NCBI GenBank assembly: GCA_964236535.1
Contig: CAXSEF010000058.1
Location: 1 to 21,017 of the forward strand
Direction of reading: 5' to 3'
DNA: 21,017 nt
DNA from: CAXSEF01 sp964236535
Lineage (GTDB): Bacteria > Pseudomonadota > Alphaproteobacteria > Acetobacterales > Acetobacteraceae
Shown here: positions 16,187-21,017 of the stretch, piece by piece
How the letters are laid out: each line of letters opens with the position of its first letter
Position numbering within the stretch: the stretch's first letter is position 1
The notes under the pieces: model-generated
The model's input: the letters and a program-made list of their open reading frames with translations, nothing else
Told to the model about the DNA's origin: nothing
Database searches by the model: none
Program-made: the position numbers and the translations under genes

Positions 16187-17247
16187 GCGCTCGCCGCGAC
16201 CGCTGCCGACGGCTGGGCGCGAAGCCGCGATCGGCTGCCGCCGGCGTCGCGCATCATCCGCAGCAGCATGCCCTCGCGCAGTCCGCGATCGGCCACCGTG
16301 ACGTCCGCTGCGGGCCAGCGGCTGAAGATCGCCTCGAAGATCGCGCAGCCGGGCAGCACGAAAGGGGTCCGTTCCGGCCCGATGCAGGGGTGCTCGCGCA
16401 GCCCGGCCTCGCCCAGGCGGCGCAGCGTCGCCAACGCCTCCAGCGCGGCCGCACGCTGCAGCACCACGCCGTCGATCAGCGGGCGGCGGTAGCGCGGCAG
16501 GCCGAGCACCACGCCGGCAAGCGTGGTGACGGTGCCGCTGGTGCCCAGCATGCGCACACCGCCCATGCGCATCTCCTGGGCGATGCAGTGCACGCGCTCG
16601 AACGCCGCGAGCCGGACCGCCACGTCCTCGACCATCGCGTCGTAGCCGGACGCGGTGAAGCCGTCCGGCCCGAACCGTTCGGACAGCGTCACCACGCCCA
16701 CCGGCAGGCTGGTGGTGCCGATCAGCCGGAAGCGCTCTGCCGCGTCGCCGTCCTGGACCCGTACCCAGGCCAGCTCGGTCGAGCCGCCGCCGATGTCGAA
16801 CAGCAGCGCGCGGCGCTCGCCCGGGCGCGGGGCGGCACGGAGCAGCGGCGCGCAGCTCTCGAGGGCGAGCTCCGCCTCCTCGCGCGCCGAGATCACCCCG
16901 ATGTCGAGCCCGGTTTCGCGGTGCACCCGGGAGAGGAACTCGGAGCCGTTGCCGGCGCGCCGGCAGGCCTCGGTGGCGATCGCGCGCAGCCGGCGCACCG
17001 GGCGGCGCGACAGCCGCTGCGCGCAGGCGTGCAGGGCGCCGAGCGCGCGTTCCATCGCGACCGGGCTGAGCTCGCCGGATTCGTGCAGGCCCTCGCCGAG
17101 GCGGACGATGCGGCTGAAGCTGTCGAGCACGCGGAAGCCCTCGTGCGAAGGGGCGCCGACGAGCAGTCGGCAGTTGTTGGTGCCGAGATCGAGGGCTGCG
17201 AAGGACGCCAGGCCGCGCGGTCGCAGGTGGACGGAGGCCTCGACCAT
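16183..17247 (-). CDS. Ppx/GppA exopolyphosphatase / pppGpp phosphohydrolase family
   Basis: The 354-aa product has the ASKHA phosphatase signatures FAALDLGTNNCRLLV (about 16-30), the catalytic glutamates of SAREEAELALE (about 120-130), and the second phosphate loop FDIGGGSTEL (150-159). Family members cleave terminal phosphate from polyphosphate or convert pppGpp to ppGpp, and sequence alone does not separate the two. It lacks the long C-terminal HD domain of E. coli Ppx, as is common for short alphaproteobacterial members. ATG 17247 is chosen because the upstream open frame (to 17661) overlaps the tRNA gene and has no homology. The stop overlaps the rlmE start, so the pair is translationally coupled. 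The same gppA/ppx-rlmE pairing occurs in other alphaproteobacteria. Confidence 0.92.
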   Translation of the reverse strand: MVEASVHLRPRGLASFAALDLGTNNCRLLVGAPSHEGFRVLDSFSRIVRLGEGLHESGELSPVAMERALGALHACAQRLSRRPVRRLRAIATEACRRAGNGSEFLSRVHRETGLDIGVISAREEAELALESCAPLLRAAPRPGERRALLFDIGGGSTELAWVRVQDGDAAERFRLIGTTSLPVGVVTLSERFGPDGFTASGYDAMVEDVAVRLAAFERVHCIAQEMRMGGVRMLGTSGTVTTLAGVVLGLPRYRRPLIDGVVLQRAAALEALATLRRLGEAGLREHPCIGPERTPFVLPGCAIFEAIFSRWPAADVTVADRGLREGMLLRMMRDAGGSRSRLRAQPSAAVAASA

Positions 17248-17396
17248 GGGCAGGAACTTCCGCGTCGTTGACCGATCATTGTGTTGCCCGCCGGCGACCG
17301 GGGGCAAGCGGCTTCTGCCGGCAGGGTCCAGGCCGGCTGTTGTCCGAGCCGCGCGAAGGTGGTAGCCAAAGTCTCGGTCCAGGGTCGCACCCGGAT

Positions 17397-17470
17397 TGGG
17401 GGATAGTTTAGCGGTAGAACTCCCGGCTCTGACCCGGGCAGCCTTGGTTCGAATCCAGGTCCCCCAGCCA
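17397..17470 (+). tRNA. tRNA-Gln (anticodon CUG)
   Basis: This is a 74-nt cloverleaf. The acceptor stem TGGGGGA (17397-17403) pairs with TCCCCCA (17460-17466), followed by discriminator G and an encoded CCA. The D-loop contains AGCGGTAGA. The anticodon stem CCCGG/CCGGG encloses loop CTCTGAC, so the anticodon is CTG and reads CAG. The T-arm contains GGTTCGAATCC. It is divergent from ppx. Everything downstream is a decayed mobile region, consistent with use of the 3' end as an integration site. Confidence 0.97.
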
Positions 17471-17511
17471 AGCCCCTTCCTGTCAATGCGTAGAGGCGCC
17501 TGACCGTTTCT

Positions 17512-17541
17512 GTGGACCAGTGGTCCACACGGCTGGTCCAC
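17512..17541. repeat. Inverted and direct TGGTCCAC repeats just after the tRNA
   Basis: GTGGACCA-G-TGGTCCAC (17512-17528) is a perfect palindrome with 8-bp arms, and a third TGGTCCAC follows at 17534-17541. The cluster lies 42-71 bp after the tRNA 3' end and immediately before the integrase remnant. That is where arm-type recombinase sites or an operator of the integrase gene would be expected. Confidence 0.6.
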
Positions 17542-17548
17542 ATGATCC

Positions 17549-17660
17549 ATGCTGGACGTCGCGCGCATGCATCCGAATTCCAGGCTCAGGGGCTCCACGT
17601 TCCACTTCCGCCGTCGTGTTCCGGACATGTCCACCCATTGCTTCGAGCGATGCGAGATCA
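17549..17660 (+). pseudogene. Tyrosine recombinase (phage-type integrase), N-terminal remnant
   Basis: From ATG 17549 the frame reads RLRGSTFHFRRRVPDMSTH, which resembles the N-terminal arm/core-binding start of tRNA-targeting integrases (pattern ...WYFRRRVPADL...). Similarity stops after about 37 residues, near 17660, where a reversed transposase-like piece begins. No catalytic R-H-R-Y domain remains. The location 79 bp after tRNA-Gln, reading away from it, is the classic position of a genomic-island integrase. The assignment rests on a short stretch and is moderate. Confidence 0.55.
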
Positions 17661-17668
17661 TCCATACG

Positions 17669-17836
17669 CGTCACCGCGGCCCCGTCCACCTCGGCTGGCG
17701 CGCGCGGGAAGCGGCCGGGGGCACGAAAGAACAGCAGCACGGCGGCAAAGCGCAGCGGGTTGGTCCAGCGTTTGGCCTCGACCAGGAGGCGGTCCGCCGG
17801 AACGAAGTCCCGAACGCCTTCGTGAGTGACCGACAC
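17669..17836 (-). pseudogene. Tn3-family-like transposase N-terminal fragment
   Basis: The minus-strand frame contains NPLRFAAVLLFFRAPGRFPRAPAEV, which resembles the N-terminal (DUF4158-type) pattern RLGFAxLLKFFxxxGRFPRxxxEV of Tn3-family transposases. The frame begins at GTG 17836 and loses similarity near 17670. No catalytic DDE domain follows and no terminal inverted repeats are visible. It abuts the integrase remnant in opposite orientation. Identity is tentative. Confidence 0.4.
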
Positions 17837-17849
17837 GCAGCGCCGCCGA

Positions 17850-18252
17850 TCAGCCTCTGGTGCGAGGTGTCAGCAAGTCGGCCAGGCCGATGTCGCGGAG
17901 CATCTCCCGGCGCATACGGTCGGCCACGCCGCTGCCGATCTCGGCGCCGCCCTGCGCAGGGTCGATATGGACACGGAAGGGACGTTTGCCGAACGGGGCG
18001 TTGACAACCCTTACGATGGCCCGCGCTACTTCGTCCGGGTCGGCGTCCTCAGGCGACAGGGCAGCCAGTCCCTTCAGCGCCTGATCGGAAACCCCGGCAC
18101 AGGGACCGTCCTCGTACTCCGCCGCCCGGGTTGCGTCGGACGGCTTGCCCGCGTTCTCGAAGTGGTTCGTGCCCTTGGTGAACGAGCCGGGCACGACAAT
18201 GGTGAAGCCGTCCTTGGCCAGCCGTTCGGACACGGCGGCAACGCGCACGCGG
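17850..18252 (-). pseudogene. Short-chain dehydrogenase remnant, apparently an N-to-C chimera
   Basis: The C-terminal portion (SFTKGTNHFENAG through FGKRPFRVHIDPAQGGAEI to MLRDIGLADLL) matches the last 110 or so residues of NAD(P)-dependent short-chain dehydrogenases. The segment before it, AAVSERLAKDGFTIVV, instead looks like the first alpha-helix and beta-strand that follow the N-terminal GxxxGIG loop in this superfamily. The glycine loop itself and the catalytic Ser-Tyr-Lys are absent. The two parts meet at IVV-PG, so an internal deletion or recombination between related sequences is inferred. The stop is TGA at 17850-17852. No function is expected. Confidence 0.7.
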
Positions 18253-18325
18253 AATGGTCGGCAAGGGCCTGACGGTGCGTGAGATCGCAACGCGGCTGAG
18301 AGTGGGAAAGACACCCGTGGTCAGG
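18245..18325 (+). pseudogene. Serine recombinase C-terminal helix-turn-helix fragment
   Basis: The residues GKGLTVREIATRLRVGKT match the C-terminal HTH of Pin/Hin-type invertases and Tn3-type resolvases (pattern GxTVREIAxxLxVSKT). Similarity begins within a few bases of the SDR remnant boundary and ends after VGKT. The N-terminal catalytic domain is not present here. It is on the opposite strand to the resolvase remnant at 20806-21016, so the two are unlikely to be halves of one copy split by a simple insertion. Confidence 0.6.
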
Positions 18326-18784
18326 CTCGCGTTTCCAGGGGGTGGCCGTGTCGCGGAAAGGCAGACCCCTCCACGGGTCCAGGAACGGGCCCCAGACGCT
18401 GGAGAGAGCGGTCGGCACCTGCAGGAGCTGACAGATCAGCTGCGGGCCACCCAGACCCGCCTGGGGCATGCTAAGCTGGCGCTGGGCGAGGCGGTCAGGA
18501 CGGCGCAGGCGCGGCAGGAGGAGCTGGCGGGGCTTCGTAAGTCTCTGGACGAAGCCGAGACAACCCTGGTGGAGCTACGGGCGGGGTTGAAGGCGAGCAA
18601 ACCGGGCCGCCAGAGGCTGGAGGAGCTTGGAGATGAGACGCGGCATCCCGGCTCGCAGGGTGATGAACACCAACCGATGGCCATCCGTCGCAAGCGTGGC
18701 AGGCCGTTGGGCTCGACCAACCTCGTTCGTGACCAGGTGCCGGCCAGTGAACCGGAGCCGGTGAAGTGGTGGTCGGGAGCGTGA
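18254..18784 (+). CDS. Hypothetical protein: recombinase HTH remnant fused to coiled coil and AT-hook-like tail
   Basis: I do not recognise this 176-aa frame as a whole. Residues 1-23 are the recombinase HTH remnant. About 55-130 form a strongly heptad-like, charged coiled coil (LQELTDQLRATQTRL... to LEELGDE). The tail has RRKRGRPLGSTN, which resembles an AT-hook, followed by EPEPVKWW. The coiled coil plus basic tail could be a real DNA-associated accessory protein whose original start is lost, with the frame continuing by chance into the recombinase fragment. No convincing start or ribosome site is seen for the second part alone. Whether it is expressed is unknown. Confidence 0.4.
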   Translation: MVGKGLTVREIATRLRVGKTPVVRLAFPGGGRVAERQTPPRVQERAPDAGESGRHLQELTDQLRATQTRLGHAKLALGEAVRTAQARQEELAGLRKSLDEAETTLVELRAGLKASKPGRQRLEELGDETRHPGSQGDEHQPMAIRRKRGRPLGSTNLVRDQVPASEPEPVKWWSGA

Positions 18785-18854
18785 CGGTCCGGGCCTCCCG
18801 CGCCGAGTGACCCCGAACAACTACATGCCGTTCGCGGGTAGCTGAGGTTATAGG

Positions 18855-19607
18855 GTGTCAGGTCGGATCACAGCGGCGCCTCGTTTTCTCGAAGGGTCTG
18901 TCCGTCTCCGGGCCCGAGCGACCTTGGCTTTTCTATTGTTGCCTTTCTCTGTCCTCATGGCTGCGGCACCTGAATTGTCGCCCGCAGCCGCCGTGCTAAT
19001 CGCACCGGTCCACAGGGCGTTTGCTCGTGTGGAGGCACAACAAGCCCAGTCAGGGCCGCCAAAGGACGTGCGAGACCGCCTCATCCGCCTTGGCAAGCTG
19101 GACCAAGCCGGCCGAGAGGTCATGCAGACCATCGACCTACCGTCACTGCCGCCGGATGAGCGCTTGGCTGCGTCGGCCGCGGCATGGTCGGAAATCAATG
19201 CACACGATGCTGAGGATCGTGCTGCGTTGGAGGCGTTGGTGCCACCAACCGGCTGGTTCACCATTCCCCTCTACGGCAAGCCCGCCTCCGACGCCGCATG
19301 GAGCATCGTGCAGCATCAGACTGGAGACGTCGCCTTCATGGCGGCAATGCTGGCCAGGATGGAAGAGCCTGCTCACCTCCACGAAGTCGACCCGCACGAC
19401 TATGCGCTGCTGGTCGACCGTGTAGCCATGCTGCAGGACCGGGAGCAGGTCTACGGCAGTCAGTTCGTGTGCACGGACCACCTCTGGACGCTCTGTAAGC
19501 TCGAGAGGCCCAATGAGGTTGATGAACGCAGGCGGGCGCTCGGCCTCGATCAAACCGAGGAGCAGGTCGCGGCACAGATCGCGACCTGTCCGCCCTGTTT
19601 TTCGTAA
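18855..19607 (+). CDS. DUF6624-like secreted protein of unknown function
   Basis: The 250-aa product starts at GTG 18855. A basic N-terminus and hydrophobic stretch ATLAFLLLPFSVLMAAAPEL suggest a signal peptide or lipid-free export. The mature part resembles the DUF6624 family by eye: DERLAASAAAWSEINAHDAEDRAAL, VPPTGWFTIPLYG, AAWSIVQHQTGDVAFMAAML, DYALLVDRVAMLQDREQVYGSQFVC, and VDERRRALGL near the end. The function of that family is unknown. The gene is uninterrupted and of full family length, unlike its fragmentary neighbours, so it may have arrived separately or be under selection. No partner gene is adjacent. A downstream start at the Met before AAAPEL would lose the signal peptide and is less likely. 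Confidence 0.75.
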   Translation: MSGRITAAPRFLEGSVRLRARATLAFLLLPFSVLMAAAPELSPAAAVLIAPVHRAFARVEAQQAQSGPPKDVRDRLIRLGKLDQAGREVMQTIDLPSLPPDERLAASAAAWSEINAHDAEDRAALEALVPPTGWFTIPLYGKPASDAAWSIVQHQTGDVAFMAAMLARMEEPAHLHEVDPHDYALLVDRVAMLQDREQVYGSQFVCTDHLWTLCKLERPNEVDERRRALGLDQTEEQVAAQIATCPPCFS

Positions 19608-19648
19608 AGAAGCAGCCAAGAAGCTGCCTGCCCTCCCCCCCTGATTTT

Positions 19649-19828
19649 GTGTTCCCACAACTATGCGCCTGCCAGCAGCACAACGACTTCGCCTTTGAAG
19701 CCAAGCGAGCTGCGATGGGTCCATGCATCGAGGAGCGCTGGGGCTGGGATGAGGCGTTCCAACGCAACCTCCACGAACAACGACTCAGAGAAAAGCCTTT
19801 GTTCGAGATCAGGCAAGGTGAACGAGCG
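19649..19828 (+). pseudogene. GNAT acetyltransferase N-terminal remnant
   Basis: The frame contains DFAFEAKRAAMGPCIEERWGWDEAFQRNLHEQR and LFEIRQGER, a good match to the first half of a GNAT subgroup (pattern FxFxxKxxAMGPxIxxRWGWDExFQ). The acetyl-CoA-binding half is missing. After about 19828 the frame continues without similarity, and this is where the TetR remnant begins on the other strand. A recombination junction therefore lies at about 19810-19828. Confidence 0.6.
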
Positions 19829-19979
19829 CCGCCCTGTTTGGAAAGTATCGGCAGGGGATCATCGCCGACACGCCCGCCGCCCGTGCCACAGCCCGCAGGC
19901 TGGGCTCCTTTGCATCGATCCCTAGGAGCCCGAGCGCCGCTGCGACCAGCGTCGTCTTCAGCCCTCCGTCCCTATCCAT
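19809..19979 (-). pseudogene. TetR/AcrR regulator truncated to its DNA-binding domain (56 aa)
   Basis: From ATG 19979 the minus strand encodes 56 residues ending in TGA at 19809-19811. LVAAALGLLG, then PSLRAVARAAGVSAMIPCRYFPNRAALV, is the TetR-family HTH in full (pattern SLRAVARxAGVSxxAPYxHFPDKxALL). The ligand-binding and dimerisation domain, normally another 130 or so residues, is absent, and a GNAT fragment lies beyond. Without the dimer domain repression is probably lost, although a free HTH peptide could be made. It is divergent from the MBL-fold gene, and a perfect palindrome lies 13 bp upstream of its ATG. Confidence 0.75.
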
Positions 19980-19991
19980 CGAACCCGGCGT

Positions 19992-20008
19992 CGCTTACGA
20001 TGTAAGCG
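19992..20008. promoter_or_regulatory. Perfect 17-nt palindrome, probable TetR-type operator
   Basis: CGCTTAC-GAT-GTAAGCG has two perfect 7-bp arms, extended by a further GGC/GCC-type pairing after one mismatch. It lies in the 128-bp gap between the divergent TetR remnant and the MBL-fold gene, the standard location for a TetR-family operator controlling both. Confidence 0.65.
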
Positions 20009-20107
20009 GCGCGGCAGGGTTGAGAACAGGACGAAGTCCGTCCGCCTGCAACGGATGCAGCCAAAGACACACGAGGCGTTTCTGCACGAGGAAGATGGGT
20101 CCTGGCA

Positions 20108-20791
20108 TTGAAGAAGATCATGGACGGCGCCTATCTCATCCCATTGGGCATGGCGAATGCCGTGCTGCTTGACGGAGGATCGGAGCTTACGCTCGTCGAC
20201 GCAGGCTTTCCCGACAAGGCATCGATCGTGTTTGACGCGATCCGCCAGCTTAGCCGCAGTCCGAACGACCTGCGCCACCTGGTCTTCACGCACCACCACC
20301 CCGATCACATTGGCAGCGCAGCCGCGATCATGCGCGAGACCAGGGCCACCACCTACATGCATCCCCTGGATGTTCCGATCGCCGAGACCGGAGGTCCTTT
20401 CCGCGCCATGGATCCGGCACCCGGCCTCATGGAGAAAATCGTCTATCGCCTTGTCTGGCGTCAGCACGAGCGAGTGGAGCCAGTCCACATAGACCGGCCC
20501 ATCGCTGAGGGCGAGACGCTGCCGATGGCCGGCGGCCTGCAGGTCATCCACACGCCCGGCCATTGCGCGGGACAGGTGGCCTTTCTCTGGCAGGGCGAGC
20601 GGATGCTGATCGCCGGGGATGTCGGGAAGAATATCCTCGGGCTTGGCGACCCATGGGGCTTCGAGGATCTTGAGGAGGGACGACGCAGCCAGCGCAAGAT
20701 CGCTGCCCTCCGCTTCGACGCGGCTGCGTTTGGGCATGGTGGGATGATCCGTTCGGGCGCATCGGAAAGGACCCGGAGGAAATGGGGGTGA
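20108..20791 (+). CDS. MBL-fold metallo-hydrolase
   Basis: The 227-aa product has the metallo-beta-lactamase fold signature. The metal-binding motif H62-x-H64-x-D66-H67 lies in FTHHHPDHIGS, H152 in HTPGHCAGQVAF, D171 in IAGDV, and H210 in FGHGG, so a complete binuclear site is predicted. Family members hydrolyse thioesters, lactones, phosphoesters or other substrates, and nothing here decides which. No signal peptide is present, so it is cytoplasmic. TTG 20108 is taken as the start because KKIMDGAYLIPLG fits the family N-terminus and GAGGAAG lies 13 bases upstream; ATG 20120 is the alternative. It is divergent from a truncated TetR gene with a palindrome between, suggesting it was once repressed by that regulator and may now be expressed constitutively. 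Confidence 0.85.
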   Translation: MKKIMDGAYLIPLGMANAVLLDGGSELTLVDAGFPDKASIVFDAIRQLSRSPNDLRHLVFTHHHPDHIGSAAAIMRETRATTYMHPLDVPIAETGGPFRAMDPAPGLMEKIVYRLVWRQHERVEPVHIDRPIAEGETLPMAGGLQVIHTPGHCAGQVAFLWQGERMLIAGDVGKNILGLGDPWGFEDLEEGRRSQRKIAALRFDAAAFGHGGMIRSGASERTRRKWG

Positions 20792-20805
20792 GGCGAACAT
20801 GCGAT

Positions 20806-21016
20806 GCCAACCGCCCAACCCATCATCGAGGGTGGTGAAGCCCTGGATCGAGCGGCCGAGGCGATCAAGCTTCCCGATCACGGGGCAGTTGCCGGCACGC
20901 GCGAAGCCAAGGGCCTCGGGCAGGCCAACCGATCGGCCTTCGCTCAGCTCGCCCTGTCGGTGAACAGCCGCCCGCAGCCGGCTTCGGTCAAAGCACCGAA
21001 CTGCAGCGCCAGATCC
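20806..21016 (-). pseudogene. Serine recombinase/resolvase remnant with stop and frameshift
   Basis: The minus strand reads LALQFGALTEAGCGRLFTD, then RAS-stop-AKADR, then in the next frame GLPEALGFARAGNCPVIGKLDRLGRSIQGFTTL. This follows the resolvase/invertase catalytic-domain pattern (LxALxxAGCxxIFTDxASGAKADRPGLxEALxFARAGDTLVVWKLDRLGRS, given here only as a pattern). TGA at 20944-20946 replaces the glycine codon of ASGAK by a single base change. One base is missing just after the AKADR codons, near 20930. Similarity ends near 20810. The 5' part lies beyond the window. It is convergent with the MBL gene. Confidence 0.75.
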
Positions 21017-21017
21017 C

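Noticed and set aside
16183..17661. Longer Ppx starting upstream of the tRNA
   Set aside because: The extension would run antisense through tRNA-Gln and shows no similarity. ATG 17247 leads straight into the conserved phosphatase motif.
19958..20881. Minus-strand 307-codon frame starting with resolvase-like sequence, as a full recombinase gene
   Set aside because: Only the first 25 or so residues resemble a resolvase. The rest is the antisense of the MBL-fold gene.
17471..21017. Search for a second copy of the tRNA-Gln 3' end as an attachment site
   Set aside because: No convincing duplicate of the T-arm/acceptor sequence was seen by eye up to the window end. The distal site, if any, lies outside.

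Overview
The window is a high-GC stretch of draft bacterial chromosome, most likely from an alphaproteobacterium of the Acetobacteraceae (Rhodospirillales). The reasons are a hopanoid cluster in the order hpnE-shc-hpnG, protein sequences typical of that group, and a guaB / rsmB / guaA neighbourhood. The family assignment is inference from protein similarity by eye. A 100-N scaffold gap lies at 9866-9965.

Layout. (1) 1-3669, plus strand: the end of hpnE, then squalene-hopene cyclase, then hpnG. Together they turn hydroxysqualene into squalene, cyclise it to hopene, and strip adenine from adenosylhopane on the way to extended hopanoids. (2) 3911-5533, minus: guaA, divergent from a membrane-bound CACHE-like/PAS/GGDEF diguanylate cyclase at 5655-7622. 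(3) 7689-12329, minus: guaB, a type II haloacid dehalogenase, rsmB and a GNAT acetyltransferase. The last three are joined by 4-nt ATGA stop/start overlaps. (4) 12598-14940, minus: a TonB-dependent receptor whose AT-rich promoter overlaps a Zur-like motif. (5) 15086-17247, minus: a Ppx/GppA phosphatase and an RlmE 23S rRNA methyltransferase, again joined by ATGA. RlmE carries a basic N-terminal extension of about 150 residues. (6) 17397-17470, plus: tRNA-Gln(CUG).

From the tRNA to the end of the window the character changes completely. 17471-21017 is a graveyard of truncated genes: an integrase N-terminus, a Tn3-like transposase piece, a chimeric short-chain dehydrogenase remnant, a serine-recombinase HTH piece, half a GNAT, the DNA-binding domain of a TetR regulator, and a resolvase with an internal stop and a frameshift. 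Only two genes there look intact, a DUF6624-like secreted protein and an MBL-fold hydrolase. This reads as a decayed genomic island integrated at tRNA-Gln. The TetR remnant still has a perfect 17-nt palindromic operator between it and the MBL gene.

Two themes cut across the chromosome-like part. Four intergenic copies of a REP-like double-hairpin repeat (near 2935, 3826, 10681 and 12541) show compensatory changes in their first stem. Several housekeeping genes also carry in-frame short tandem repeats: hpnE 21 bp, guaA 15 bp, rsmB 18 bp and the dehalogenase 15 bp. The last of these coincides with the assembly gap. I found no CRISPR array, no intact insertion sequence, and no clear evidence for a wholly new system. 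The REP-like family and the TetR-operator-MBL remnant are the most interesting items.
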